Shown here piece by piece: positions 28,710 to 43,639 of a stretch of 64,000 bases of DNA. Within the stretch, counting starts at the first letter, position 1, and each line of letters starts with the position of its first letter. Location of the stretch: the NCBI RefSeq assembly GCF_003491345.1, contig NZ_CP025512.1, positions 2,170,001 to 2,234,000 on the forward strand, given 5' to 3'. The notes under the pieces were generated by a model, which searched no databases, had not been told where the DNA came from, and saw only the letters and a program-made list of their open reading frames with translations. Source of the DNA: Neorhizobium sp. SOG26 (lineage in GTDB: Bacteria; Pseudomonadota; Alphaproteobacteria; Rhizobiales; Rhizobiaceae). The position numbers and the translations under genes are program-made.

Positions 28710-29597
28710 TTACTTCAGCGAAGCGAGCAGCGCCTTCATCGGCTCTTCGATCGAGGGACGGATGTCCTCGCGCTTCAGCGCAAATGCGAGGTTCGCCAGG
28801 ATGAAGCCATCCTTCGCGCCGCAGTCATAGGTTTCACCCTTGAACGGATAGGCGGCAAATTCCTGCGACTTCGCAAGCGTCAGCATGCCGTCCGTCAGCT
28901 GAATCTCGTTGCCCGCGCCGCGTTCCTGCGTTTCGAGGATCTTGAAGATCTCCGGCTGCAGGATGTAGCGCCCGTTGATGTAGAGGTTGGAGGGTGCCGT
29001 ACCCTTCGGCGGCTTCTCCACCATCTGGGTGATCTTGAAGCCTTCGCCGATGGCGTCCCCGACGCCGACGATACCATATTTATGCGCCAGTTCCGGATCA
29101 CATTCCTGCACGGCGATCACGTTGCCGCCGCTCTGGGCGTAAAGGTCGACCATGCCCTCCAGGCAGCCCTTTTCACCCGACATGATCATGTCCGGCAGCA
29201 GCACTGCAAAGGGTTCGTCGCCGACGATGTCGCGGGCGCACCACACAGCGTGGCCAAGCCCAAGCGGCACCTGCTGGCGGGTGAAGCTTGCGGTACCTGC
29301 TACCGGCAGAAGTCCTGCAAGCAGCGTCAGTTCGGCATTCTTGTTACGCTCGCGCAGCATCTGCTCGAGCTCGTACTGGATATCGAAATAGTCTTCGATG
29401 ACGCCCTTGCCGCGCCCGGTCACGAACACGAAGTGCTCGATACCGGCTTCAGCCGCTTCGTCGACGACATACTGGATGACCGGCTTGTCGACCACCGTGA
29501 GCATTTCCTTCGGAACTGCCTTGGTTGCCGGCAGAAAGCGCGTGCCGAGACCCGCGACGGGGAACACTGCCTTACGGATCTTTTGTTGTTGTGCCAC
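28710..29597 (-). CDS. galU: UTP--glucose-1-phosphate uridylyltransferase
   Basis: 295 aa. The N-terminal [19 protein letters not shown] loop binds nucleotide; [39 protein letters not shown] and [20 protein letters not shown] are strong GalU features. It makes UDP-glucose for exopolysaccharide, glucan and LPS. In rhizobia this family includes ExoN. Start ATG 29597 has AGGAGG about 6 bases upstream on the minus strand. It is convergent with the barrel gene and shares its terminator. Confidence 0.95.
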   Translation of the reverse strand: MAQQQKIRKAVFPVAGLGTRFLPATKAVPKEMLTVVDKPVIQYVVDEAAEAGIEHFVFVTGRGKGVIEDYFDIQYELEQMLRERNKNAELTLLAGLLPVAGTASFTRQQVPLGLGHAVWCARDIVGDEPFAVLLPDMIMSGEKGCLEGMVDLYAQSGGNVIAVQECDPELAHKYGIVGVGDAIGEGFKITQMVEKPPKGTAPSNLYINGRYILQPEIFKILETQERGAGNEIQLTDGMLTLAKSQEFAAYPFKGETYDCGAKDGFILANLAFALKREDIRPSIEEPMKALLASLK

Positions 29598-29800
29598 TCA
29601 TGCCTCCTGAAAGCACGTCATTGTGCAAAATCCACCATTTCAGCGTTTATGGGCGACATTATTACCGTTTGAGAAACACTGCCGCCGGTCGGCGGGATAT
29701 GGTAAAGAATTTGTTGACCCTTGATGTGTTATTACGTCGTTAAGCCGCATGCCACTCTTGCCGCAAGGCATAGACACAAGAAGATTGGACACGACTGCCG

Positions 29801-31018
29801 ATGAAGACCCCTCGCATCAATTTCCTCCGTGGAGCCCTTCTGTCCCTGGCTTTCGGACTGACCGCGGCCATGCCGATAGATGCTCAGGCAGACGCCGGTT
29901 TCAAGGCGTGGATCGCAAATTTCTACGAGACGGCCGCCAAGGCCGGCATCTCGCGCAGCACCTATCAGCGCGCCTTTGCAGGCATTTCCGAGCCTGACCG
30001 CAACGTGCTGGAGAAGGCTGCCTACCAGCCGGAGTTCAAGTCGCGCATCTGGGATTACCTCGACAGCCGGGTGAACCCTTACACCGTGAAGATCGGTCGC
30101 GAGATGGCCGCCAAGCACGGCTCGACGCTGAACGCCCTCGAGCGTCACTTCGGCGTCGACAAGCACATCCTGCTGGCGATCTGGTCGATGGAATCCAATT
30201 ATGGGGCAGCGCTCGACAATCCGGACCGCCTGCACCACGTGCCGCAGGCTCTCGCCACACTGGCCTGGGGTGACAAGAAGCGCGCCAAGTTTGCCCGCAC
30301 CCAGCTGATCGCTGCATTGAAGATCCTGCAGTCGGGCGATGTCACGCCGAAGCAGCTGACCGGGTCCTGGGCAGGCGCCATGGGCCATACCCAGTTCATC
30401 CCGACGAGCTACCTGCTTTATTCCGTGGATGCGGATGGAAACGGCAAGCGTGACATCTGGCATTCGGTGCCGGATGCGCTCGCGACCGCGGCCAACCTTT
30501 TGAAGAAAAACGGCTGGCAGACCGGCAAGACCTGGGGTTACGAAGCCGTTCTTCCCGCCGGCGCTGCCAAGTATGAGGGCCAGACCAAGACGCTTGCCCA
30601 ATGGGCGGCTCTCGGTTTTGCCCGTCCGAACGGCAAGGGTTTCCCGCGCGGCAGCGATCGCGCCGAGCTGAAGCTGCTGGCAGGCCCCAATGGCCCGGCA
30701 TTCCTGATGCTGAAGAACTTCTTTGTCGTCAAACGCTACAATGCGGCCGACAGCTACGCGCTGGCCGTGGGGCTTCTGGCGGATGAGATCGCCGGCTACG
30801 GCGGCGTCCAGCAGCGCTGGCCCCGTCCGCAGGGCACGCTCGACATCCGCGAGAAGTTCGAGCTGCAGTCGCGCATGAAGGAACTTGGCTATTACAACGG
30901 CGAAGTGGACGGCAATTTCGGCTCCGGCTCAAAGGCTGCGATCTCCGAGATCCAGAAGCGCCTTGGCATGCAGCAAAGCGGCGAGCCTTCACAGCGGCTT
31001 CTCGAAGCTTTGCGTTGA
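29801..31018 (+). CDS. MltB-type lytic murein transglycosylase with peptidoglycan-binding domain
   Basis: 405 aa. Signal peptide at 1-32, a catalytic SLT_2 domain with catalytic Glu131 in WSMESNYGAALDN, ITGSWAGAMGHTQFIPTSYL and a Ca/Asn-type DADGNGKRDIW loop, and a C-terminal PG_binding_1 domain (IREKFELQSRMKELGYYNGE ... EIQKRLGMQQSGEPSQRLLE). It cleaves the glycan strand to 1,6-anhydroMurNAc ends. It lacks a lipobox, so it is probably a soluble periplasmic form. The DUF459 protein follows after 42 bases. Confidence 0.92.
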   Translation: MKTPRINFLRGALLSLAFGLTAAMPIDAQADAGFKAWIANFYETAAKAGISRSTYQRAFAGISEPDRNVLEKAAYQPEFKSRIWDYLDSRVNPYTVKIGREMAAKHGSTLNALERHFGVDKHILLAIWSMESNYGAALDNPDRLHHVPQALATLAWGDKKRAKFARTQLIAALKILQSGDVTPKQLTGSWAGAMGHTQFIPTSYLLYSVDADGNGKRDIWHSVPDALATAANLLKKNGWQTGKTWGYEAVLPAGAAKYEGQTKTLAQWAALGFARPNGKGFPRGSDRAELKLLAGPNGPAFLMLKNFFVVKRYNAADSYALAVGLLADEIAGYGGVQQRWPRPQGTLDIREKFELQSRMKELGYYNGEVDGNFGSGSKAAISEIQKRLGMQQSGEPSQRLLEALR

Positions 31019-31060
31019 CATCGAGGCTGGATGCCCCACATCGTCGGCGGGTAATGAGAC

Positions 31061-32308
31061 GTGCGGGAAGTCGTGGCCGTGACACAGAGGCAGCATAACA
31101 ACATCTGGAGCAAGGCAGGCGCGCTCCTGCTTGTGTTCCTGCTGGCCGTGCCTCACCCGGCATCCGCGCAAGAGCGGGTGCCGCGCCGCAACGTCTTGGA
31201 AATGCTGTTTGGCGGCCCGCGTTACGAGCGGCCGCCACCGCCCCGCTGGGGCCAGAACGAACGACGCGGCTTTGAGCGGCGTTATTATCGCGACGGCTCG
31301 GTCGTTGACGTTCCGACGCGTCCGAAGAACCGTCCGCCCGTACGCCGCACGAGACCTGCTGCTCCGGCACCGGTTCCCGCCGTCGCCGCGCCGGCTGCAC
31401 CTGAACCCGTTGCCAAGATCGAGAACGCTAAGCAGGTCCTGGTGATCGGCGACTTCATGGCGGGCGGCATCGGCAGTGAGCTGGAACAGACCTTCGCCGC
31501 CTCTCCCGGCGTCGCGATCGCCGAACGCAGCAACGTTTCGTCCGGCCTTGTCCGCGAGGACCATTACAACTGGCAGCAGAAGCTCCCGGAGTTCCTGGAT
31601 GAAGTGAAGCCGGCCGTCGTCATCGTGATGATAGGCGCCAATGACCGGCAGCAGATGCAGATCGGCGACAACACGCGCGAAAAGTTCCGCACCGACGCCT
31701 GGTTCAAGGAATACGAAGAGCGCGTCGCGCGCCTTGCCGACGTCGTTGTCCAGCGAAAGCTGCCGCTGCTTTGGGTCGGCCTGCCGGCCTTCCAGTCACC
31801 GTCGATGACCGCCGACGCGGTGACGCTCAACGCCATCTATCGCAGCCAGGTCGAGAAGGTCGGCGGCGAGTTCGTCGATATCTGGGACGGGTTCGTCGAC
31901 GAGGACGGCAAGTTCGTCATCACCGGCTCGGACGTCAACGGGCAGCAGGTACGCCTGCGCGGCTCGGACGGCATCAACTTCACCAAGGCCGGCAAGAAGA
32001 AGCTCGCCTTCTATGTGGAGAAGTTCCTGCGCCGGCACCTGGGCGACATGGCCAGCCCCGACTTGGCAAAGCTCGACAGCTCCAACCTGCCCGAACTCCT
32101 GACGCTGCCGCCCTCGCCTGAAGGCGTCGTGGTTCCGACACACCCAATCAGCCTGTCCGATCCGGAACTGGACGGCGGCAAGGACCTGCTGGGTGGTGCG
32201 CCGCTGCCGTCCGTGAATGTGGAAACGCCACGCGACAAGCTCGTCAAGCGCGGCGAGATCGCCCCGCCGCCACCCGGCCGCATCGACGACTACCGCCTCG
32301 TCAAGTAG
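31061..32308 (+). CDS. DUF459 SGNH-fold exported protein, active-site residues altered
   Basis: 415 aa from GTG 31061; GTG 31079 with GGGAAG 8 bases upstream is an equally good start. Signal peptide LLLVFLLAVPHPASAQ, an Arg/Pro-rich linker, then an SGNH-hydrolase fold (about 120-345). Block I reads VLVIGDFMAGG (Phe132 where SGNH enzymes have the nucleophile Ser) and block V reads SDGINFTKAG (Asn306 where His is usual). The block III GANDRQ is kept. It follows a lytic transglycosylase, suggesting an envelope role, but catalysis is doubtful. Confidence 0.83.
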   Translation: MREVVAVTQRQHNNIWSKAGALLLVFLLAVPHPASAQERVPRRNVLEMLFGGPRYERPPPPRWGQNERRGFERRYYRDGSVVDVPTRPKNRPPVRRTRPAAPAPVPAVAAPAAPEPVAKIENAKQVLVIGDFMAGGIGSELEQTFAASPGVAIAERSNVSSGLVREDHYNWQQKLPEFLDEVKPAVVIVMIGANDRQQMQIGDNTREKFRTDAWFKEYEERVARLADVVVQRKLPLLWVGLPAFQSPSMTADAVTLNAIYRSQVEKVGGEFVDIWDGFVDEDGKFVITGSDVNGQQVRLRGSDGINFTKAGKKKLAFYVEKFLRRHLGDMASPDLAKLDSSNLPELLTLPPSPEGVVVPTHPISLSDPELDGGKDLLGGAPLPSVNVETPRDKLVKRGEIAPPPPGRIDDYRLVK

Positions 32309-32356
32309 CGCCAATCGATCCCGTCAGGCGGATCCAGGATCCTTTGCACAAACAGA

Positions 32357-32398
32357 AACGCCTCCCCCATCCGGCAAGATGGAGGAGGCGTTGTTTTT
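32357..32398. terminator. Bidirectional terminator between DUF459 gene and gltD
   Basis: Outer stem AACGCCTCC / GGAGGCGTT (32357-32365 / 32384-32392) with an inner CCATC/GATGG stem, then GTTTTT on the plus strand; minus-strand reading ends TTTCTGTTTG. Confidence 0.9.
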
Positions 32399-32411
32399 CC
32401 AGCAGAACTGA

Positions 32412-33866
<1,455 letters not shown>

Positions 33867-33878
33867 GTTCGTCCCTTT

Positions 33879-34037
33879 TCATAGAAGGGTTCCCGTAGGA
33901 CCCCAGTACCAGTAGGCGAACCCCAAGGTCGCCCCCAGCACGAAAAACTCAAATGCAGCGCCAGCGCCTGCCAGGAATGCGACCGCCGGAACAGCGATCG
34001 CGATGCCCACCGATATGAGCCGGTGGACGAGAGCCAT
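33879..34037 (-). CDS. Small membrane protein between gltB and gltD
   Basis: 52 aa (MALVHRLISVGIAIAVPAVA ... ATLGFAYWYWGPTGTLL). Two hydrophobic segments (about 8-26 and 30-46) form a helical hairpin. The ATG at 34037 is 5 bases after the gltB stop, and the stop is 12 bases before the gltD start, so it is translated within the operon. I recall that rhizobial gltB and gltD are separated by a small ORF, but the function is unknown. A role as a membrane-tethering or stability factor for GOGAT is only a guess. Confidence 0.7.
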   Translation of the reverse strand: MALVHRLISVGIAIAVPAVAFLAGAGAAFEFFVLGATLGFAYWYWGPTGTLL

Positions 34038-34042
34038 CCGCG

Positions 34043-38776
<4,734 letters not shown>

Positions 38777-39229
38777 CGTCATTCCTCCTGTTGGCCGCCT
38801 ATGGCGGGCAAAGTGGCTTCAAAACATCTCGATAGAATGACATCGTCACGTTGGTCCGCCGCAGGAAGCGCCGCTGTTCGATCGAGCTTTAGGGTCGTCG
38901 CAACAGGGGTGGCAATGTGCTTCAACAGCCGCGGTTATGGCTTGCCAGTCCCTGAATTAGGACAGTATATCTGACCTAATTCTTCATTTTCTATGGCACA
39001 GATGCCTAGACTCCACAAGGGGCAACGCACATTTTTCCGGGCAATCGACGCAATGTGATTACGGGCGACACACCGGCGGCGTAATTTTGTTGCTCGCCTT
39101 GCGCACCGGCGCTTCTATCGTTTCGACAGATTAGGATCGCTTTCCGATGGTGCAGCTTTGGCATTGCGAACATCGGTAAAAATCGTAAGCTCGCTTCCCG
39201 CAATCATCCTCCCCCCGCAAGGCCTCAAT
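38777..39229. other. 453-base divergent gltB / threonine aldolase regulatory region
   Basis: No gene is visible. It contains a strong 29-bp dyad at 38954-38982 and AT-richer sequence around 38970-39000 suited to promoters. The ltaE-proximal half (39000-39229) shows no clear structure beyond a weak AAGG before the ATG. Confidence 0.6.
38954..38982. promoter_or_regulatory. 29-bp near-perfect palindrome, probable operator
   Basis: GAATTAGG (38954-38961) and CCTAATTC (38975-38982) are perfect complements; inside, CAG (38963-38965) and CTG (38971-38973) also match around TATAT. It lies about 180 bp upstream of gltB and 250 bp upstream of the aldolase gene. The regulator is not identifiable from sequence; LysR, Lrp and GntR families all bind dyads of this sort. 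Confidence 0.65.
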
Positions 39230-40282
39230 ATGTTCTTCGCTTCCGATAACTGGGCAGGCGCCCATCCTGCCATCAATGACCGTCTGTCACGTGAGTCCAC
39301 CCGGTTTGCCGCGGCTTACGGCAACAGCGAACTCGACAAGACCGTCGAAGCCCGCTTCAACGAAATCTTCGAACGCGAGGTATCCGTTTTCTTCGTGTCC
39401 ACGGGTACCGCCGCGAATTCGCTGTCGCTCGCCAGCATGGCCCGCACCGGCGGCGTCGTCTTTGCCCATTCCGAGGCGCATGTGATCGAAGATGAATGCG
39501 GCGCGCCGGATTTCTTCTCCGGCATGCGCATGGTGCCAGTGGAAGGCGCAGGCGGCAAGATCGACCCGGAAAAACTAAGCAGCCGCATTGCCGGTTACCC
39601 GCAGGACTCGCTGCATCACGGCCGCGCCGCCGCCCTCACCCTCACCCAGGCCACCGAGACCGGCACGGTCTACAGCCTTGACGAGATCGACGCCCTGACC
39701 GCCATCGCCCGCAAGAACGGCCTACCGGTGCACATGGACGGCGCCCGCTTTGCCAACGCGCTCGTGGCGCTCGGCTGCTCGCCCGCCGAGATGACATGGA
39801 AGCGCGGCGTCGACGTGCTCTCCTTCGGCGGCACCAAGAACGGCTGCTGGTGTGCAGAAGCCATCGTCTTCTTCAACCGGGACCTTGCCCGCGACTTTGC
39901 CTTCATCCGCAAGCGTTCCGCACAGCTGTTTTCCAAGACACGCTTCATCTCGGCCCAGTTCGAAGCTTATCTCGAAGGTGATCGCTGGCTTGATCTCGCA
40001 CGGCACGCCAACACCATGGCCGACCGCCTGCGCGCTGGCATCCGCACCCAGAACAGCTCGCGGCTTGCGTGGGAAACGACGTCGAACGAAGTCTTTGCGG
40101 TTTTGAGCAAGGCGGCTGCCACATCGGCCGAAAACAAGGGCGCCAGGTTCTACGGCTGGCCGGTTCCGTTGAACCAGCCGGACCTCGTCGGCAGCGACGA
40201 AACACTCGTCCGCCTCGTCACCTCATTTGCGACGACGGAAGAAGACATCGACCAGTTCCTGGCGATCTGCAAGGCAGGCTGA
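39230..40282 (+). CDS. ltaE: Low-specificity L-threonine aldolase
   Basis: 350 aa PLP enzyme. MFFASDNWAGAHPAI at the start, VFFVSTGTAANSLSL (cofactor phosphate site), AHVIEDECGAP, LPVHMDGARFANALV (Asp170) and the Schiff-base Lys203 in SFGGTKNGCW. It splits threonine/allo-threonine to glycine and acetaldehyde. The ATG at 39230 is chosen from the conserved FxSDN start; the leader above it (39158-39229) reads as non-coding. Shine-Dalgarno is weak (AAGG). Confidence 0.92.
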   Translation: MFFASDNWAGAHPAINDRLSRESTRFAAAYGNSELDKTVEARFNEIFEREVSVFFVSTGTAANSLSLASMARTGGVVFAHSEAHVIEDECGAPDFFSGMRMVPVEGAGGKIDPEKLSSRIAGYPQDSLHHGRAAALTLTQATETGTVYSLDEIDALTAIARKNGLPVHMDGARFANALVALGCSPAEMTWKRGVDVLSFGGTKNGCWCAEAIVFFNRDLARDFAFIRKRSAQLFSKTRFISAQFEAYLEGDRWLDLARHANTMADRLRAGIRTQNSSRLAWETTSNEVFAVLSKAAATSAENKGARFYGWPVPLNQPDLVGSDETLVRLVTSFATTEEDIDQFLAICKAG

Positions 40283-40318
40283 GAGACGCTCGAGCCACCT
40301 GCCGACTGACGCACCGGA

Positions 40319-40339
40319 ACCCGGCCTAGCGCGCCGGGT
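40319..40339 (-). terminator. Possible stem-loop at the SDR stop
   Basis: ACCCGGC/GCCGGGT arms (40319-40325 and 40333-40339) flank the SDR stop codon in the loop. Only two T residues follow on the minus strand, so termination is uncertain. Confidence 0.3.
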
Positions 40340-41120
40340 CCTTATCCTGCGGTTTGGCCGCTGCGGCATGCACGGCAGTCAGCACGGCCGAAGGCATGAC
40401 ATTGGCTGCCGCGACAATCAGCTTGTTGAGGATGCCGGGAACCACCTCCCGGTCACCTTCCATCATGGCGTCGAAGCCAGCCTTGGCCACCTCAGCGGGA
40501 TCCGGCTTGTGCACCTGGCCGACCACGGTATCGACCATGTCCGCCTTCTCATAGATTGGCGTATCGGTTGCGCCTGGGATGAGGCAGGTGACGCTGACGC
40601 CCGCACCCGCCAGTTCGCCACGCAGTGCCATGGCGAAGGAATAAAGGAAGGCCTTGCTGGCGCTATAGACCGCGTGGAACGGCCCGGGGATCATGCTGAC
40701 GATTGACCCGGTGATCATGATGCGCCCGTCACCGCGCTCGCGCATGTCCCGCCCGAGGATATGCAGAAGCGCGACCGTGCCGCGGATATTGGTATCGATG
40801 ATGGCGAGCGCATCGCCAAGCTCCTGGTCCAGGAAGGCGTGGCCGCGGTCAATCCCGGCATTGGCGATCAGCACATCCACCGGCTGGCCCTTGTCCTGCA
40901 CGAAACGCACGAAGTCCTGCACGCCGGCGATCTCCGAAAGGTCGACCTGCATGGCATCGACTAGCACCCCGGAGCGGCGCAAGTCACTCGCCACCTTGTC
41001 GATGTCCGGCTCATTGGCTGCGATGATGAGGTCGAAGCCCCGCGCGGCGGCAATCCGCGCCAGTTCCAGCCCGATCCCGGAAGACGCCCCTGTGATGACG
41101 GCCAGTTTACCTGAAGACAT
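40326..41120 (-). CDS. Short-chain dehydrogenase/reductase
   Basis: 264 aa. NAD(P)-binding GASSGIGLEL at 11-20, NAG at 87-89, and the catalytic Ser139-Tyr152-x3-Lys156 (ITGSI; YSASK). Classical SDR oxidoreductase; substrate not inferable. ATG 41120 is preceded by AGGAG about 7 bases up; longer readings to 41306 lack coding sense. A 93-aa membrane protein gene lies 53 bases upstream on the same strand, so an operon is possible. Confidence 0.88.
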   Translation of the reverse strand: MSSGKLAVITGASSGIGLELARIAAARGFDLIIAANEPDIDKVASDLRRSGVLVDAMQVDLSEIAGVQDFVRFVQDKGQPVDVLIANAGIDRGHAFLDQELGDALAIIDTNIRGTVALLHILGRDMRERGDGRIMITGSIVSMIPGPFHAVYSASKAFLYSFAMALRGELAGAGVSVTCLIPGATDTPIYEKADMVDTVVGQVHKPDPAEVAKAGFDAMMEGDREVVPGILNKLIVAAANVMPSAVLTAVHAAAAKPQDKDPAR

Positions 41121-41173
41121 GGAATAGCTCCTCTTGCCATGGCGGGTCTTAAGCCTGCCTTGGGGCACGTCCC

Positions 41174-41455
41174 TTAGAAGATGTGTTTGTTCACCTGGTT
41201 GGTGATCAGCGGAATGGCTGCCGTGGTGGCGGTCGGCAGCCGCAGCATCTGGATGATCTTTCCGATCGCGAAAGTGATGCCGACGGTGGCGGCAATCTTG
41301 ATCCACGGATGTGGATCTTCGGGCGGCGCGGCGGGAGCGGCATGGTCAAGTGTTTCGAGCCGTGCGGACAACCGGGCAACCTCGGCCCGCAAGTTCTTGA
41401 CCTCTTGGAGAAGGGCAGTCTCGGCTTGCGCCTGATTCAGATCCGCATTGCTCAC
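41174..41455 (-). CDS. Small coiled-coil membrane protein, unknown
   Basis: 93 aa from GTG 41455 (GGGAG 6 bases upstream). Residues 5-37 form a coiled coil (NQAQAETALLQEVKNLRAEV); a hydrophobic segment at about 51-70 (IKIAATVGITFAIGKIIQML) is a membrane span. No recognised domain. It precedes the SDR gene by 53 bases and is divergent from the SBF transporter. Confidence 0.7.
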   Translation of the reverse strand: MSNADLNQAQAETALLQEVKNLRAEVARLSARLETLDHAAPAAPPEDPHPWIKIAATVGITFAIGKIIQMLRLPTATTAAIPLITNQVNKHIF

Positions 41456-41647
41456 GGGAAGCTCCCTGTTGTTTCGCCGCAGCCAGAACGCAAGGGCAAA
41501 GAAAAAGATGCGTGGGGACAAATGTTTCCCCGGCATCTGTCGGAAATGTGGCCGCAACCCACCGGATCTGTTGCTGCACTGCGGCGGAATTGTTTGCATT
41601 CTGCTTCGCTTTGGCCGAAAGGGGAGCCACTGAATAAGGAATCCGTC

Positions 41648-42646
41648 ATGAGCCGTTTTATGCCGGACCGCTTTACGGTCCTCCTCGTCCTTGCCGTCAT
41701 CCTCGCATCGATCCTGCCGATCCAGGGCGTTTATGCGGAGTGGTTCGAGCTCGCGACCGACATCGCCATCGGTCTTCTGTTCTTCCTGCATGGTGCCCGC
41801 CTGTCGCGTGACACTGTGGTTGCCGGTGCGCTTCACTGGCGCCTGCACCTCACCATCCTGCTCACCACGTTTGCGATCTTCCCGATCCTCGGCCTGATGA
41901 TCGGCTTCCTGCCCGAAGACATCCTGGCCGCACCGCTCTACACCGGCTTCCTGTTCCTCTGCGTCGTTCCCTCGACCGTCCAGTCGTCGATTGCGTTCAC
42001 CTCGATGGCAGGCGGCAACGTACCGGCCGCCATCGTCGCGGCTTCCGGCTCCAACATCCTCGGCATGTTCCTGACGCCGCTGCTCGTCGGCGTGCTTCTG
42101 TCCACCACCGGCTCCTCGGGCTTCTCCTGGGATGCGCTGGAAAGCATCCTGCTGCAGCTCCTGCTGCCCTTCATCGTCGGCCAGATCCTGCAGCCATGGA
42201 TCGGTGACTGGATCCGCTCCAAGAAGAAGCTGCTCGCCCCGGTCGATCGCGGCTCGATCCTGATGGTGGTCTACCTCGCCTTCTCCGAAGCCGTCATCGA
42301 AGGCCTGTGGCACACCTTCTCGTTCACCGACATCGCGGTCGTCATCATCGTTGATATCCTGCTGCTGATCGTCGTGCTCTGCATCACCATGTTCGGCAGT
42401 CGCCTGCTCGGCTTCAACAAGGAAGACGAGATCACCATCCTGTTCTGCGGCTCGAAGAAGTCGCTCGCGAGCGGCGTGCCGATGGCAAACGCCATCTTCG
42501 CCAACCAGTCGTCTGCCGTTGGTGCCATCGTCCTGCCGCTGATGATCTTCCACCAGATCCAGCTGATGGCCTGCGCGGTGATTGCCCAGAAATACGCAAA
42601 CCGCCTGAAGACGACGGACGCGCCCGCCCCGTCGGCGGCCGCCTGA
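41648..42646 (+). CDS. Bile acid:Na+ symporter family transporter (YfeH-like)
   Basis: 332 aa, about nine to ten membrane spans (e.g. FTVLLVLAVILASILPIQG, LLFFLHGARLS, YTGFLFLCVVPSTVQSSIAF, IILQLLLPFIVGQIL). The discontinuous VPSTVQSSIAFTSMAGGN and FCGSKKSLASGVPMANAIF are the two crossover motifs of the SBF/BASS superfamily, and the KKSLASG form is typical of the YfeH subgroup. Ion coupling is probable, but the substrate is unknown. ATG 41648 has AAGGA 7 bases upstream. Confidence 0.9.
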   Translation: MSRFMPDRFTVLLVLAVILASILPIQGVYAEWFELATDIAIGLLFFLHGARLSRDTVVAGALHWRLHLTILLTTFAIFPILGLMIGFLPEDILAAPLYTGFLFLCVVPSTVQSSIAFTSMAGGNVPAAIVAASGSNILGMFLTPLLVGVLLSTTGSSGFSWDALESILLQLLLPFIVGQILQPWIGDWIRSKKKLLAPVDRGSILMVVYLAFSEAVIEGLWHTFSFTDIAVVIIVDILLLIVVLCITMFGSRLLGFNKEDEITILFCGSKKSLASGVPMANAIFANQSSAVGAIVLPLMIFHQIQLMACAVIAQKYANRLKTTDAPAPSAAA

Positions 42647-42653
42647 GCACATA

Positions 42654-42690
42654 CAAAAAACGCTCCTTCCCGGAGGAAGGAGCGTTCTTG
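42654..42690. terminator. Bidirectional terminator between SBF gene and hsp20
   Basis: ACGCTCCTTCC (42660-42670), loop CGGA, GGAAGGAGCGT (42675-42685), with six A upstream and TTCTTG downstream. Confidence 0.92.
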
Positions 42691-42722
42691 CATGCGAGCC
42701 TTTGACTGGAGGTCTTGAAGGC

Positions 42723-43202
42723 TTAGTTGATCTGCTGCGGAGCCACCTGGGCTTCGATCGTCTTGGCTGCGACCGGTTCGGAAGCAATCGAGATACGACG
42801 CGGCTTCATGGCTTCCGGAATGTTCCGGACGAGGTCGATATGGAGCAGGCCGTTCTTCAACGAAGCCGACTGGACTTCAACATGATCGGCCAGCTGGAAG
42901 CGGCGCTCGAAGGCACGCTTGGCAATGCCGCGATACAGGAATTCGCTCTGTTCAGCGTTTTCTTCTTCGCTCTTCTCACCCTTGACCGTCAGTGCATGAG
43001 CCTGTGACTCGATCGAAAGTTCGCTTTCATCGAAGCCGGCAACGGCCATGGTGATGCGGTAGGTGTTATCGCCCGTCCGCTCGATATTGTAGGGCGGGTA
43101 GCTGGGGGTCTGTTCAGCCGGGCCGCGGGAATCAAGCAGGTTGAAAAGGCGGTCGAAACCAACCGTGGAGCGATAGAGCGGGGTAAAATCGACGTGACGC
43201 AT
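42723..43202 (-). CDS. ibpA: Small heat-shock protein (Hsp20/IbpA type)
   Basis: 159 aa. An N-terminal VGFDRLFNLLDS, then an alpha-crystallin domain (about 37-135): PPYNIERTGDNTYRITMAVA, GFDESELSIE, LTVKGEKSEE, RGIAKRAFERRFQLADHVEV, SASLKNGLLHIDLVRNIPEA. It is an ATP-independent holdase that binds unfolding proteins for later refolding. The ATG at 43202 has AGAGGA 4 bases upstream, in a stem of a ROSE-like leader, under an RpoH-like promoter, so strong heat-shock control is expected. Confidence 0.94.
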   Translation of the reverse strand: MRHVDFTPLYRSTVGFDRLFNLLDSRGPAEQTPSYPPYNIERTGDNTYRITMAVAGFDESELSIESQAHALTVKGEKSEEENAEQSEFLYRGIAKRAFERRFQLADHVEVQSASLKNGLLHIDLVRNIPEAMKPRRISIASEPVAAKTIEAQVAPQQIN

Positions 43203-43205
43203 GGT

Positions 43206-43301
43206 GTCCTCTCTTTGAAGCGACGTTGCGATGATCTTGGGCCTTCAGCATCCCGTTCTGGCGATGCCGTAGCCGCTGCGCGGACCCTTTTCGGCGCCCG
43301 C
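43206..43301 (-). promoter_or_regulatory. ROSE-like RNA thermometer in the hsp20 leader
   Basis: The leader RNA contains UCGCU (in 43217-43224), fitting the ROSE UYGCU anti-Shine-Dalgarno consensus, which can pair with AGGA of the ribosome site (43206-43212) leaving the G bulged. A second hairpin with GCATC/GATGC arms lies upstream. ROSE elements are known from rhizobial and Agrobacterium small heat-shock genes. The pairing was drawn by eye. Confidence 0.6.
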
Positions 43302-43307
43302 AGGGTG

Positions 43308-43337
43308 AAGATGGGAATTCGATTTCGCGGCTTCAAG
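43308..43337 (-). promoter_or_regulatory. RpoH (sigma-32) type promoter of hsp20
   Basis: CTTGAA (43337-43332) and CCCATCTT (43315-43308) are separated by 16 bases, matching the alphaproteobacterial heat-shock sigma consensus. Transcription would start near 43301, giving a leader of about 98 bases. No other feature is seen between 43338 and 43639, which is the upstream region of the divergent lysophospholipase. Confidence 0.8.
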
Positions 43338-43639
43338 ACCCCTTTTTCGCGAGAAGCGCGACGCCATGAATGTCAGGTGAACACCCCGTTTCGCAAGGGT
43401 TCAGGCGCATGAGGCTAGACCAGCAGATCTGGAAGGCAGACTGCCTCTAACGACTGGAGCCCATTCGTCCCTTCGCTTCAGTCATGCTTGCCGGAACTTG
43501 CGCGGGCTCCCGTACCGCCGGTTCCGGCTTCTTTTTCCCGCACATCCCCTTGAACCGTTTCGCTCCAGGCCAACCTCTTGGGCCACAGAAACGCAAAACC
43601 CGCTTGACCTTCACAGCCGCTTGCTGTCGCTTGACACAC

